This document shows, piece by piece, positions 17,879-27,632 of a stretch of DNA of 64,000 nt. The stretch spans positions 1 through 64,000 of the forward strand of contig NZ_JAIUZR010000004.1 in the NCBI RefSeq assembly GCF_020171465.1, in the 5' to 3' direction. A program made the position numbers and the translations under genes. The DNA is from Lutimonas saemankumensis. Its GTDB lineage: Bacteria > Bacteroidota > Bacteroidia > Flavobacteriales > Flavobacteriaceae. Positions within the stretch are counted from its first letter, which is position 1; every line of letters begins with the position of its first letter. The notes below the pieces were generated by a model, which searched no databases, was not told the DNA's origin, and worked only from the letters and a program-made list of their open reading frames with translations.

Positions 17879-19456
17879 ATGGCAACAATAAAACCAGCTG
17901 AAGTATCAGCAATTTTAAAAGAACAACTAACAGGATTTGAAGGTAAAGCTTCGTTGACTGAAATAGGAACTGTATTACAAATAGGTGATGGTATTGCAAG
18001 AATCTATGGTCTGTCAAATGTGCAGTATGGTGAGCTTGTAGAGTTTGAGGGAGGACTTGAAGGAATCGTTCTTAACCTGGAAGAAGATAACGTTGGGGTG
18101 GTATTGTTAGGTGATTCTACTCAAATTAGAGAAGGTGCTACTGTAAAACGTACAGATAGAATTGCATCGATCAATGTTGGTGAAGGAATTCTTGGAAGAG
18201 TTGTAAACACATTGGGTGAGCCAATTGATGGTAAAGGACCCATTGAAGGAGAAACTTTTGAAATGCCATTAGAAAGAAAAGCTCCTGGTGTAATTTACAG
18301 AGAGCCTGTAACAGAGCCGTTGCAGACTGGTTTGAAATCAGTTGATGCCATGATCCCAATTGGAAGAGGACAGCGTGAATTGATCATTGGTGACCGTCAA
18401 ACGGGTAAGTCAACTGTTGCTCTTGACACGATCATCAACCAAAAAGAATTTTATGATGCAGGTGAACCTGTTTACTGTATTTATGTTGCCATAGGACAAA
18501 AAGGTTCGACAATTGCAGCAATAGCTAAAATGCTTGAAGAAAAAGGAGCCCTGGCTTATACAACAATTGTTGCCGCAAACGCTTCTGATGTTGCTCCAAT
18601 GCAGTTTTACGCTCCATTCGCAGGAGCTGCTATCGGTGAATATTTCAGAGATACAGGCCGTCCGGCATTAATTATTTATGATGACCTTTCCAAGCAGGCT
18701 GTGGCATATCGTGAAGTTTCATTGCTGTTAAGAAGACCTCCGGGTCGTGAGGCGTATCCTGGTGATGTATTCTACCTTCACTCAAGATTGTTGGAAAGAG
18801 CTGCGAAAATAATCAATGACGATGCGATTGCAGCTAAAATGAACGATGTTCCACCTTCATTACAAGGAAAAGTTAAAGGTGGCGGATCTCTGACTGCGTT
18901 ACCTATTATTGAGACTCAGGCAGGTGACGTATCAGCTTATATTCCAACAAACGTGATTTCGATTACGGATGGTCAGATCTTCTTGACTTCTGACTTGTTT
19001 AATTCGGGTGTTAGGCCTGCAATTGACGTGGGTATTTCTGTATCACGTGTTGGTGGTAATGCACAGATCAAATCAATGAAGAAGGTTGCAGGTACCTTAA
19101 AGCTTGACCAGGCTCAGTATCGTGAACTTGAAGCTTTTGCAAAGTTCGGATCTGATCTTGATGCAGCTACATTGAGCGTAATTGAAAAAGGAAAGAGAAA
19201 TGTTGAGATCTTGAAGCAGGCTCAAAATGATCCGTTTGCCGTTGAGGACCAGATCGCGATCATTTATGCAGGTTCTAAAGATTTACTTAAAAGCGTTCCG
19301 GTTGAAAGTGTAAAAGAGTTTGAGAAAGATTATCTGGAATTCTTGCGTGCAAAACACGCCAAAGTACTTGAGACATTGAAAGCAGGTAAATTGACTGACG
19401 AAGTTACTGACACATTGGAAATAGTAGCTAAAGAAGTTTCTGCAAAGTTTGAGTAA
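17879..19456 (+). CDS. atpA: F0F1 ATP synthase subunit alpha
   Basis: Non-catalytic nucleotide-binding head subunit, 525 residues. Walker A is GDRQTGKST; the [21 protein letters not shown] segment contains the conserved region after Walker B; the [22 protein letters not shown] signature is intact, as is the alpha-specific arginine region ([20 protein letters not shown]). Codon choice here is visibly more optimised (GGT, CGT, GCT) than in neighbouring genes, consistent with high expression. Confidence 0.97.
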   Translation: MATIKPAEVSAILKEQLTGFEGKASLTEIGTVLQIGDGIARIYGLSNVQYGELVEFEGGLEGIVLNLEEDNVGVVLLGDSTQIREGATVKRTDRIASINVGEGILGRVVNTLGEPIDGKGPIEGETFEMPLERKAPGVIYREPVTEPLQTGLKSVDAMIPIGRGQRELIIGDRQTGKSTVALDTIINQKEFYDAGEPVYCIYVAIGQKGSTIAAIAKMLEEKGALAYTTIVAANASDVAPMQFYAPFAGAAIGEYFRDTGRPALIIYDDLSKQAVAYREVSLLLRRPPGREAYPGDVFYLHSRLLERAAKIINDDAIAAKMNDVPPSLQGKVKGGGSLTALPIIETQAGDVSAYIPTNVISITDGQIFLTSDLFNSGVRPAIDVGISVSRVGGNAQIKSMKKVAGTLKLDQAQYRELEAFAKFGSDLDAATLSVIEKGKRNVEILKQAQNDPFAVEDQIAIIYAGSKDLLKSVPVESVKEFEKDYLEFLRAKHAKVLETLKAGKLTDEVTDTLEIVAKEVSAKFE

Positions 19457-19512
19457 AACCTTTAAGTTTTGAATTCAATATCCTGGATTCTCAACGAATA
19501 ACTGAATAAAGA

Positions 19513-20373
19513 ATGGCAAATTTAAAAGAAATACGTAACAGAATCTCATCCATTGGATCAACGATGAAAATCACCAGTGCCATGAAAATGGTATCTGCTG
19601 CAAAGTTGAAGAAAGCCCAGGATGCGATTGTGCAAATGCGTCCTTATTCTAATAAATTAACCGAATTATTACAAAACCTGAGTGCAACCCTGGATGTTGA
19701 AGACGGTGGGGTTTATACACAGGAAAGAGAGGTTAAAAAAGTATTGATCGTTGCCATCACTTCGAACAGGGGTCTTTGTGGAGGATTCAATTCTTCTGTT
19801 ATAAAAGAAGTAAACCATTTGGCTAAAACCAAATATGCGGGAAAGGACATATCGGTTCTGACCATTGGTAAAAAAGGGAATGATATTCTTTCAAAAGAAT
19901 TTAACATCTACAAATTTGAGAGTGAATTGTATGATGACCTGACTTTTGAAAATACGGCTCCTTTTGCTGAAGACCTGATGCAAAGATTTGAAGAGGGTGA
20001 TTTCGATAAAATTGATTTGGTATACAACAGGTTTAAAAATGCAGCAACTCAAATTATTACAGAGGAACAGTATTTACCGATTGCATCTTCTGACGAAGAA
20101 AGTGAAGGAGAAGCTGACTATATTTTTGAACCGAATAAAAGTGAGATTGTTCAGGGCCTTATCCCTAAATCTTTAAAGATGCAGTTGTACAAGGCAATCA
20201 GAGATTCTTATGCTTCTGAACATGGGGCAAGGATGACTGCAATGCATAAAGCTACTGATAATGCAACAGAGCTTAGAGATGAGTTGCTACTTGTATACAA
20301 CAAGGCGCGTCAGGCTTCGATTACCAATGAAATACTTGAGATTGTAGGTGGTGCCGAGGCATTGAAAAATTAA
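19513..20373 (+). CDS. atpG: F0F1 ATP synthase subunit gamma
   Basis: Central rotor shaft, 286 residues. N-terminal helix MANLKEIRNRISSIGSTMKI and C-terminal helix (ASEHGARMTAMHKATDNATEL) are the coiled-coil shaft; the Rossmann-like middle has the conserved SNRGLCGGFNS. Last gene of the cluster and followed by a strong terminator. atpD (beta) and atpC (epsilon), which usually follow gamma, are missing from the whole window; a separate atpDC locus is common in this phylum. Confidence 0.95.
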   Translation: MANLKEIRNRISSIGSTMKITSAMKMVSAAKLKKAQDAIVQMRPYSNKLTELLQNLSATLDVEDGGVYTQEREVKKVLIVAITSNRGLCGGFNSSVIKEVNHLAKTKYAGKDISVLTIGKKGNDILSKEFNIYKFESELYDDLTFENTAPFAEDLMQRFEEGDFDKIDLVYNRFKNAATQIITEEQYLPIASSDEESEGEADYIFEPNKSEIVQGLIPKSLKMQLYKAIRDSYASEHGARMTAMHKATDNATELRDELLLVYNKARQASITNEILEIVGGAEALKN

Positions 20374-20392
20374 AAAAGCTTTTATAAAGCAT

Positions 20393-20425
20393 AAAAAACT
20401 CCAAAGAATTCTTTGGAGTTTTTTT
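20393..20425. terminator. Terminator after atpG
   Basis: The stem ACTCCAAAGAA / TTCTTTGGAGT is a perfect palindrome with an A run before and a T run after, so it can act in both directions: for the ATP synthase genes and the convergent carboxypeptidase gene. Confidence 0.85.
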
Positions 20426-20465
20426 ATACAGCTGTTTTCTGTTCTGTCTGTTTTATGTTCTGTAA

Positions 20466-23036
20466 CTATTGCGGAACCCGGACAAGGGATCCAAAATGAA
20501 CAGCATTCATAAATAATTTATTTGTTCCATACCAGGCTCCTCTAAAGTTTGGATTATCGGCAAAGAGTATGATTCTCCCCTTGCCTCTTTTACTTACAAT
20601 AATTGATGCTGAATGTTTCATTTTTTCCAAATTTTCTGCACTGATATATCCATCAATATGGGGGTCATCCAGATATTTTCCTACTGTTGAAAACGGGTTT
20701 TTAGAAGGAGCGATCCAGATGCCATTGTTTTTATAAACAGGAACCTGTTTGTCATGATAACCGTATGCGACCGGATGGGTAATATCCAGGTCAATTCCAA
20801 AAATAGCTCCCCCTAGGTATTGTTTTTCCAGACTACCCTTAGCATCAGCATATTGACTTCTTTTAGGAATGCCTAACGAATCTTTATTTTTAACGATCAG
20901 CTTCTCATCGGCTATTTTCTGATTGATAACCCAGGAAGAGGCCTTGGCTATGGTTATTAAAGTGTTTCCGTCCGCCACCCATTGCTTTAACCTGTTCTGC
21001 TCCTTTTTATTTAACATCAGATAATTCCCTGACACCATGATAATAACGTTGTACCGATAAATATCGGTTAGATAAAAACGTTCCTCAGGCACCTTAACCA
21101 GAGGCATTTTCATTCTGTTTTCAAACAAATGCCAGACCTCCCCGGCCTCATAGCTTCCCACGGATCCTCCAACGACAAGCATGGCCCTGGGCTTGGTAAG
21201 CGTCTTAAAACTTCCACTGCCCAAACCATTGCCTTTCTCTGTCATTCCCGTAGAAACCGAATACGCTTTGACCCTGAATTCCGAGCAGGCCTCTTTGACC
21301 CACCGGTAAACGGAATCTGCCGGAATCCCAAACTGATCCTCAACAGGCACCATTAAGGTCCCCCTGTAAAAATCAACAATTCCTTCTTCGGTTTTCATTG
21401 AAAAATCTTTACTGGAGGCTTTAACAACCAATCCTCTGTTCTGTATGTTGAATAGAACTGCAGGGGCATAATAATCTTCATAAGGAATCAAATAGGCATA
21501 TTTGCTTTTCTGCACTTGTTCGATGGAGATGGTATTGGATTCAGAGCTTACCTTTTCTCCCATGGATGGAAGTTTGTCGAGAGATTTATACTTCATATTA
21601 TAAAAGTTCACCACAGACCAAGCGGAAGCATCATAAAAAACACTGTCTCTGTATTTATCAAAAGTCTCGAACAGGGATTGAACCATGTAATACTGATTTT
21701 GTCTGACCGGAACTACATAGGAATGATCCGGTTCAAAGTCTGAACCTGCTGCTTTTAATTTTTGCCTGAGGGGATACACTTCAATTTGATGTTGAAGCAA
21801 TACATCGATAAAAGCCTTTACCCTGCCCCTGTCATAGGAATCACCAAAAACATAGCCTTTCACCTTTGAATTTCCAGCTTTCTTAAGGGCATCTGCAAAA
21901 AATCGGCTCTGGTAATCGTATAGTAAATCCTTGTTCTTAACGGCCGCCCTTAAAGTGGCAATACTGGAAACATACTGGTTCCGAATGGTAAATGGAAACG
22001 AGATCTCACCTATTGTAGTCTCCTGCAAGTGGCCTCTTGAACTTGCCTGTTCAAAAAGAAGCGCCAAACTTCCCTGAAGATCCATATAGGTAGATCCATA
22101 ACCTGGATAGGTTGAATCATAGATCTCATCAGTAAAGTAAAGGGAGCCTATTTTATCAAGATCTGAAGCAAACTGGTCTGAGAATACCTTATTTAGTACA
22201 TCTCTGTTCTCTGAGGGTGTTACGGGGTTCATTGAGGCTGATTTATTCTTAGGTTCAAAAAAATATGTACTGTTGGTACCCATTTCATGAAAATCTGTAA
22301 CGACATTTGGGTACCATTCATGGTACCATTTCAACCTTCCCTGTGATTCAGGATTAACTCCCAGCAAAAGGTCTCTGTTAAGGTCAAACAAATAGTGATT
22401 TGTCCTTCCCCTTGGCCATGCTTCGTTATGCTCTATATCAAACTTATCGGCAATTAAAGGTGAACCTTTATAACTATTTGCCCAATTGCTATGCCTGTCT
22501 CTTCCGTCAGGGTTAATGGTTGGGTCCAGAAAAACAACTGTTTCCTTGCGCATATTTTTAACCTCCTCGTTTTCAGAGGCCACCAGGGTATAAGCCATAA
22601 GCATGGCTGCTTCTGTACTTGAAGGTTCATTTCCATGAACGCCGTAGGCAAGATTGACAAACAACGGAAGGTCTTTAAGGTTCGTAACTTTAGTCGAAGG
22701 ATCAACAACTTCCAGGTGTTTCCTTTTCAGATCTTCAAGATTGTTGATATGTCCTGCTTCACTCACCTGAAGTAATAGCAGCTTTCTGTTTTCATGGGTT
22801 TTTCCATAAACATAAACAGCGGCCTTATCAGAAAGTTCAGCCAGCGTGTACATATAGGCAACAACAAGATCGTGTCTTGTGTGATACTCTCCAATGGGAT
22901 AGCCTAAAAACTCTTCAGGACTGGGGATACTTTTATCAAATGGCTGAAATTCTTCAAAATAATAATCCTGAGCCCCGGCGAAGCTTGTCATAAAAAGGAA
23001 AACTACTAAAACATAGTTGTACAAATTCATTCTCAT
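20466..23036 (-). CDS. Secreted M14 family zinc carboxypeptidase
   Basis: Exported metallopeptidase of about 856 residues with a signal peptide (MNLYNYVLVVFLFMTSFAGAQ). The M14 zinc site is seen as HGNEPSSTEAAM (H and E ligands), with the third ligand His in VTDFHEMGTN and the catalytic Glu in LLFEQASSRG. The catalytic domain covers about residues 30-370. The remainder includes a class I glutamine amidotransferase-like region (MLVVGGSVGSYEAGEVW), a layout seen in large flavobacterial M14 proteins. The start at 23036 (MRMNLYN) is chosen because it precedes the signal peptide; an earlier in-frame start overlaps the divergent gene's promoter. No sorting domain was seen at the C-terminus. Confidence 0.88.
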   Translation of the reverse strand: MRMNLYNYVLVVFLFMTSFAGAQDYYFEEFQPFDKSIPSPEEFLGYPIGEYHTRHDLVVAYMYTLAELSDKAAVYVYGKTHENRKLLLLQVSEAGHINNLEDLKRKHLEVVDPSTKVTNLKDLPLFVNLAYGVHGNEPSSTEAAMLMAYTLVASENEEVKNMRKETVVFLDPTINPDGRDRHSNWANSYKGSPLIADKFDIEHNEAWPRGRTNHYLFDLNRDLLLGVNPESQGRLKWYHEWYPNVVTDFHEMGTNSTYFFEPKNKSASMNPVTPSENRDVLNKVFSDQFASDLDKIGSLYFTDEIYDSTYPGYGSTYMDLQGSLALLFEQASSRGHLQETTIGEISFPFTIRNQYVSSIATLRAAVKNKDLLYDYQSRFFADALKKAGNSKVKGYVFGDSYDRGRVKAFIDVLLQHQIEVYPLRQKLKAAGSDFEPDHSYVVPVRQNQYYMVQSLFETFDKYRDSVFYDASAWSVVNFYNMKYKSLDKLPSMGEKVSSESNTISIEQVQKSKYAYLIPYEDYYAPAVLFNIQNRGLVVKASSKDFSMKTEEGIVDFYRGTLMVPVEDQFGIPADSVYRWVKEACSEFRVKAYSVSTGMTEKGNGLGSGSFKTLTKPRAMLVVGGSVGSYEAGEVWHLFENRMKMPLVKVPEERFYLTDIYRYNVIIMVSGNYLMLNKKEQNRLKQWVADGNTLITIAKASSWVINQKIADEKLIVKNKDSLGIPKRSQYADAKGSLEKQYLGGAIFGIDLDITHPVAYGYHDKQVPVYKNNGIWIAPSKNPFSTVGKYLDDPHIDGYISAENLEKMKHSASIIVSKRGKGRIILFADNPNFRGAWYGTNKLFMNAVHFGSLVRVPQ

Positions 23037-23082
23037 CTCTATTTTTTTTAAAATTAAGCATCTTTTAATAAACGGGTTCGTA

Positions 23083-23090
23083 TATTTTTG
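23083..23090 (+). promoter_or_regulatory. Promoter -7 element of the 2-hydroxyacid dehydrogenase
   Basis: TATTTTTG lies 20 bases before the ATG at 23110 in the divergent gap between the carboxypeptidase and dehydrogenase genes. There is no exact -33 TTG. Confidence 0.4.
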
Positions 23091-23109
23091 TAAAAAATCT
23101 GAGTTGACC

Positions 23110-24069
23110 ATGAAGGTACTTTTTGTAGATACGAATCATCCTTGCCTCATCGATGGCTTAAAACAGTTGGGGTTTGAATGTCATGAAGATTACAATTCTG
23201 TTAAATCTGAAATAGAAAGTAAAATCCATCAATACCATGGATTGATCATAAGAAGCCGCTTTTCAATTGATGAAAAATTTCTAAAAAAGGCCACCTCACT
23301 CAAATTCATAGGCCGGGTGGGAGCAGGTCTTGAAAATATAGATATTGAATTCGCAAAAAGCAAAGGAATCTCTTTACTGGCAGCTCCTGAAGGAAACAGA
23401 AATGCCGTTGGCGAACATGCTTTAGGCATGATCCTTGCCCTTTTTAATAAACTAAAAAAAGCGGATAGCGAAATACGAAAAGGCATCTGGTTGCGAGAAG
23501 ATAACCGCGGAATCGAACTCGAGGGCAAAACAATAGGACTTATTGGATATGGTAATATGGGAAAGGCATTTGCCAAAAAACTCAGGGGATTTGACTGTGA
23601 GGTCATTTGCTACGATATAAAACCTGACGTAGGAGATGAAAATGCCCGGCAGGTAGATCTTGAGGAATTATTTTTAAAAACAGAAGTCCTGAGTCTGCAC
23701 ACTCCTCAGACAGAACTTACCAGGCAAATGATCAATGCCACATTTTTAAATCAGTTTGAGAAAAATATTTATTTGATAAACACGGCCCGGGGTTCAGCTG
23801 TTGTAACCAAAGACCTGGTTAGCGCCATTAAATCGGGAAAGGTTCTTGGAGCCTGTCTGGATGTTCTCGAATACGAAAAAGCCTCATTTGAAAACTTCTT
23901 TTCAAATGAAAGTACCTTACCCGAGGATTTCCAATATTTGATATCTTCGGATAAGGTACTTTTAAGTCCTCACGTGGCCGGATGGACAGTAGAATCAAAA
24001 ATTAAACTGGCAGAAACCATTCTCCACAAAGTTGCCGCCATGTTGGATCAGCACAATTCAATGAAATAA
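23110..24069 (+). CDS. D-isomer-specific 2-hydroxyacid dehydrogenase
   Basis: NAD-dependent oxidoreductase of 319 residues, probably cytosolic, in the phosphoglycerate/2-hydroxyacid dehydrogenase family. The Rossmann loop is GLIGYGNMGKAFAKKL; the catalytic Arg is in NTARGSAV and the catalytic His in LSPHVAGWTVES. It lacks the C-terminal ACT domain of serine-pathway enzymes, so the substrate could be 3-phosphoglycerate or another 2-hydroxyacid; serA cannot be asserted. The ATG at 23110 (MKVLFVDTNHP) starts the fold; a longer frame from 23017 would run through the promoter. Its 3' end overlaps the convergent CBS gene by 22 bases. Confidence 0.88.
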   Translation: MKVLFVDTNHPCLIDGLKQLGFECHEDYNSVKSEIESKIHQYHGLIIRSRFSIDEKFLKKATSLKFIGRVGAGLENIDIEFAKSKGISLLAAPEGNRNAVGEHALGMILALFNKLKKADSEIRKGIWLREDNRGIELEGKTIGLIGYGNMGKAFAKKLRGFDCEVICYDIKPDVGDENARQVDLEELFLKTEVLSLHTPQTELTRQMINATFLNQFEKNIYLINTARGSAVVTKDLVSAIKSGKVLGACLDVLEYEKASFENFFSNESTLPEDFQYLISSDKVLLSPHVAGWTVESKIKLAETILHKVAAMLDQHNSMK

Positions 24070-24464
24070 TGCAAAAGATCCGTAGTGGTAATTATTCCCA
24101 CCAGTTTTTCTTCTTCTACAACCGGTAAAGAGTGAAATTCTTTACTGGCCAACAGTTTAGAAACCTCAAGAATAGTGGTTTGAGGACTTGCAGTTAAAGG
24201 TTCCTTGATCATCAGGTCTTTGATGTCAAGCATGTTATATATGGGTGTATCTTCAGTACCTTCCTTTCCGTAGGCATCAATAAAACTGATACGCTGTAAA
24301 TCGGAAAGGCTGATCAGTCCGATCAGTTTATCGTTTTCAACTACAGGCATATGCCTGATATGATTGGTTTTCATTCTCTTCTCCGCTGAATAAAGCGAAT
24401 CCTCTAAACTCAAAGTAACAACCTCCCTGGTCATAATACTTGAAATCGGTTCATTTTTTTTCAT
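24048..24464 (-). CDS. Tandem CBS domain protein
   Basis: 138-residue protein consisting only of two CBS domains (about 7-60 and 80-136), each with the usual (I/V)GIIs-D-L pattern (LIGLISLSDLQ and LVGIITTTDLL). CBS pairs bind adenosyl ligands such as AMP, ATP or S-adenosylmethionine and regulate partners. The stop lies inside the 3' end of the dehydrogenase gene on the other strand. The partner is unknown. Confidence 0.88.
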   Translation of the reverse strand: MKKNEPISSIMTREVVTLSLEDSLYSAEKRMKTNHIRHMPVVENDKLIGLISLSDLQRISFIDAYGKEGTEDTPIYNMLDIKDLMIKEPLTASPQTTILEVSKLLASKEFHSLPVVEEEKLVGIITTTDLLHYFIELC

Positions 24465-24590
24465 CCTACATGGCCTTTAATCTATGATAAAGTACCTAAA
24501 AATCTGTCAGAAATAAAATGATTTAAATCATACCCAATCAAATTTGGGTGATAAAACAAGACTTCTATTAGAATTCAATGAATGGTTAGT

Positions 24591-25091
24591 TCAGCGTGTA
24601 AGTTTCGTAATAATCCTTGCGTGATCAGGATATCTTTCAATGAGATCCTGTCTGTCAGCCATTTCGAAATCCTCAAAATCAAAACCTGGAGAAACCGTAC
24701 AACCTGCAAGGCCAAAACTGTCTCTGGCCTCTATTTCAGAAGCAAACCAGTCTCCCCCTTTAACAACAAATTGAGGCACCTCTCCTTTGCTGATATCTGC
24801 ACCAATCAAATGCTTCTCATAAGCACCTTCTTTGGTAATGATGTGCAAGGATATTGCTGAGCCGCCATAAAAATGCCAGATTTCGTCTTGTTTGATCTTA
24901 TGAAAAGCAGAAAAATTGTCCGAGGTAAGCAAAAAATAAATAGCGGTGCAAAAATTTCTACTACTTTTATAAGAGCCGGGTAGTGCATATGGTTCAATAC
25001 TATTATCACTCCTGTAGGTTTCTTTATAAAATCCACCCTCAGGATGAGGTAAAAGCTCTAATTCCCTTAAAATGTTTTCTATACTGTTCAT
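24591..25091 (-). CDS. DUF985 cupin family protein
   Basis: 166-residue cytosolic protein of the DUF985/Cupin_5 family. The N-terminal LLPHPEGGFYKETYRS and TAIYFLLTSDNFSAFHKI segments are the family signature, and DEIWHFYGGSAISLHII is the cupin strand with a candidate metal or substrate histidine. Members are linked loosely to sugar metabolism, but no reaction is established from this sequence. It precedes the ceramidase-like gene's 3' end by 23 bases on the same strand, so the pair may be co-transcribed. Confidence 0.88.
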   Translation of the reverse strand: MNSIENILRELELLPHPEGGFYKETYRSDNSIEPYALPGSYKSSRNFCTAIYFLLTSDNFSAFHKIKQDEIWHFYGGSAISLHIITKEGAYEKHLIGADISKGEVPQFVVKGGDWFASEIEARDSFGLAGCTVSPGFDFEDFEMADRQDLIERYPDHARIITKLTR

Positions 25092-25114
25092 CTTGAAATT
25101 ACTGAGTAATTGAA

Positions 25115-26413
25115 TTATTCAGGTTGAGCTATTAACTTTTCAATTTTTTCCAGAATCAAAGGGCCTGCTTCCCTTCCCGGGGACATTCTGGTTAAATATT
25201 CAGCATGAGGCAAACTGGATTCAGGATCAAAATATTCGGGCTTTAATATATATCCCATGGCATCAAGCCCTAAACCAATGACAAACTTAGGCCCTTTATC
25301 CATAAAATTCTTCGAGGCAAACGAAAAGGCAGGAGGTGTTTCACCCGGGTGGGTTATAAACTGGGCCTCACCAATTTTAAACCAGGCCATTTCGGTTTTG
25401 GTCGTTGAAGAAATATCTCTTTTAATAACTCCTGCCGCCGATAACTGAGCCCAACCCGGATTTGAAACCGGTAATTCAAAAACTTCATTTCTAAAATCGA
25501 TATCATTATGTACAAGTTCTTGTTTTTCTTTCAGTAAACGCTGAACCTCTTTGGATAATTCTTCTCCCCTCTTTTGGCCAACTTCAAATGACTGATCTTC
25601 CTTAAGAGGCTGCACCCATCCTCCTATAGCTCCTTGAAAAAACATATGTTCTCCTTCCATAGATTTCGACAAATCCTCGTAATAAGCACCAACATAATCG
25701 GCAGATACCTCATTCTGTACAGCATCATAAAATGTGGGATGACAGGCGAAATTGGTCAATGTAGCAATGCTCCGCCCTGAAATATCAGAAAATTGAATAA
25801 CCTCAAGAGCCCTGTCTATTTCCTCAGGTTCACAAATATTACTGACCCATTCCTCCCCAAATTCTCCGGAGGCTGAAAATATATTGGCCGGCTTCATCGA
25901 TTCGAATGCCTTTTTCACCTGCATAGCGGTAGCCTCGATCATTCTATTCATATATACAGAGTCCACTCCGCTTTCCAGCTGATTAGGACCCCAGATACCA
26001 ACCACATCCGGCCCTGAATGTACATGGTTTGAGGTTACGATGATCCGTTCAGGCTTAATTAAAGTATCATTGATTATTTCAAGAGTTTTTTTCCTGATCC
26101 TCTGGGTATCAGGATAGAGCAACCCTATGCAATCCAAGGTTACTAAAGCTAATATTTCATTATCCTTTCTTACAACAACCGCTTTAGCATATAAAGAATC
26201 ATGAATCCCCGTAAAACGCCTGTTGGGTTTGTCTCCCGCTATAAACATCCCTACATCCGGGTTAATAGACTCAGAAGATGCTCCCGCCCAAAATTCACTC
26301 TTAGCTGTATCGGTATCCTTTACTTTTGCATCGCATCCCAGCAGCAATCCCAAAAAAATAATCACGGCTGCACCAAATATTTTAATCCCGAGATATCGTA
26401 TCATGAATTTCAA
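25115..26413 (-). CDS. Neutral ceramidase-like lipoprotein
   Basis: 432-residue exported protein. The N-terminal hydrophobic segment ends in a lipobox (LLLGCDAK), so it is probably membrane anchored. The body resembles the N-terminal domain of neutral/alkaline ceramidases: ALVTLDCIGLLYPD, the zinc-histidine pair in VTSNHVHSGPDVVG, and FACHPTFYD. The C-terminal domain of true ceramidases seems absent, so the substrate may not be a ceramide, though Bacteroidota make sphingolipids. An alternative start is the ATG three codons downstream. It is downstream of the putative porin gene on the same strand (about 58 bases apart). Confidence 0.82.
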   Translation of the reverse strand: MKFMIRYLGIKIFGAAVIIFLGLLLGCDAKVKDTDTAKSEFWAGASSESINPDVGMFIAGDKPNRRFTGIHDSLYAKAVVVRKDNEILALVTLDCIGLLYPDTQRIRKKTLEIINDTLIKPERIIVTSNHVHSGPDVVGIWGPNQLESGVDSVYMNRMIEATAMQVKKAFESMKPANIFSASGEFGEEWVSNICEPEEIDRALEVIQFSDISGRSIATLTNFACHPTFYDAVQNEVSADYVGAYYEDLSKSMEGEHMFFQGAIGGWVQPLKEDQSFEVGQKRGEELSKEVQRLLKEKQELVHNDIDFRNEVFELPVSNPGWAQLSAAGVIKRDISSTTKTEMAWFKIGEAQFITHPGETPPAFSFASKNFMDKGPKFVIGLGLDAMGYILKPEYFDPESSLPHAEYLTRMSPGREAGPLILEKIEKLIAQPE

Positions 26414-26471
26414 TTAAAACAATTTATAATCTAGTGAGGGTCGAAGTTAATTAAAATTTTGAAGAATTGAA

Positions 26472-27632
26472 CTACCATTTAAAGTCCAGATCAAGCCGTA
26501 TTCTGTCTCCTGTCTCAAGGGCCGATCCATAAGGCAGCAACTGTTCAACTTTGAAGTAACGCATTTTTAACTGGAAACGCTTAGAAATCTTATATGCCGC
26601 AACGAGTTCGATTCCTTTAAAATTAGTAAGCCTCCCATCTCGAGATCCCTGACCGCTGTAATCCCACCTCGTCCAGTCATTCTGAGCAAAAAAATCTACA
26701 GCGGAATACCTTTCAAGATAGGTTAAATAAACTCCCGTTGAAAAATCTCCCTTTTTCCTGAGTCTGCCCCATACAATATGTCCCACTATACCTGATTTCT
26801 GATCCTTAAGGAAGTCAGGAATGTTTTCATCATTTTGATAGTTCTTCAAATTTTGATAAATATCGAGGCCAAAAGTCAATCTTGGTTCTTGCATAAGATA
26901 CTCTGCTCCGATGTGAAAAATGGCATAATTAAATCGATAGTTTTCGTTACCATCCGGAATGTCCGGCATTTGAGAAAAGTAATAAAAAGAGGGAAAAACA
27001 CTCAATCTGCTGTCCAAATGTTTGGAAGAAACTCGGAGCATACCAATAAAACTTTCACTACTGAAGGTCGAAAAATTATTAATGATTGTAAAAAGGCCTC
27101 CACTGTATTTTACTGAATCTATCCATTTTGTATCTTCATAGTCAAATGATGCACCCAGATAAAATCCATCGAGCCAGACATTATCACCCCAGAAAAGCTC
27201 ATGCTTCTTTTCAAATGGGAAGGTATTTCTTCCGATCCAGAAATCGTATCGAAAGTACTGCATTCTAAAAAAAAGTTTATCAAATCCTACGGGTACAGAT
27301 TCAAATTCATGGTAACCATCACCAATTGTCAAATGCGGGTCCTGCTGTTTTTCGGGATAGCCGGTTCGTAACCGTATTCCAAATTCAGCCCAGTCCCTGG
27401 GTTTATACTTCATGCCCGCCCGAACTCTAAATCGAACCCGAAACCTGTCATCACGATACGTTCCATCCGATTTCCGTGAATTCCAGTCTTGTTCTCCCCT
27501 TATCCGGGCATCCGCCTGAAATGTGAGCTTTTTTTGTTTGCTTTCTTCCTGGGCAAAGGAAGCTCCTGAATACATCACAGCAAACAGCAGGAAGAGAATG
27601 GATCGGGATGCGTATCTTTTCAAAAAGTTCAA
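26472..27632 (-). CDS. Putative outer-membrane porin
   Basis: 386 residues with an N-terminal signal peptide (SILFLLFAVMYSGASFAQ), then alternating polar and aromatic beta strands and a final strand ending in Phe-Lys-Trp (DRIRLDLDFKW), typical of outer-membrane beta barrels. Sequence such as DARIRGEQDWNSRKSDGTYRD recalls the putative-porin families of Bacteroidota. Substrate is unknown. It is the first gene of a likely minus-strand unit with the ceramidase-like lipoprotein and the cupin. The upstream gap is long (535 bases). Confidence 0.75.
   Translation of the reverse strand: MNFLKRYASRSILFLLFAVMYSGASFAQEESKQKKLTFQADARIRGEQDWNSRKSDGTYRDDRFRVRFRVRAGMKYKPRDWAEFGIRLRTGYPEKQQDPHLTIGDGYHEFESVPVGFDKLFFRMQYFRYDFWIGRNTFPFEKKHELFWGDNVWLDGFYLGASFDYEDTKWIDSVKYSGGLFTIINNFSTFSSESFIGMLRVSSKHLDSRLSVFPSFYYFSQMPDIPDGNENYRFNYAIFHIGAEYLMQEPRLTFGLDIYQNLKNYQNDENIPDFLKDQKSGIVGHIVWGRLRKKGDFSTGVYLTYLERYSAVDFFAQNDWTRWDYSGQGSRDGRLTNFKGIELVAAYKISKRFQLKMRYFKVEQLLPYGSALETGDRIRLDLDFKW

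Noticed and set aside
23017-23109. N-terminal extension of the 2-hydroxyacid dehydrogenase.
   Set aside because: It would cover the divergent promoter region and the start of the carboxypeptidase; the fold starts at the ATG 23110.
20373-23111. atpD or atpC after atpG.
   Set aside because: The next gene is an M14 carboxypeptidase on the other strand; beta and epsilon are not in this window.
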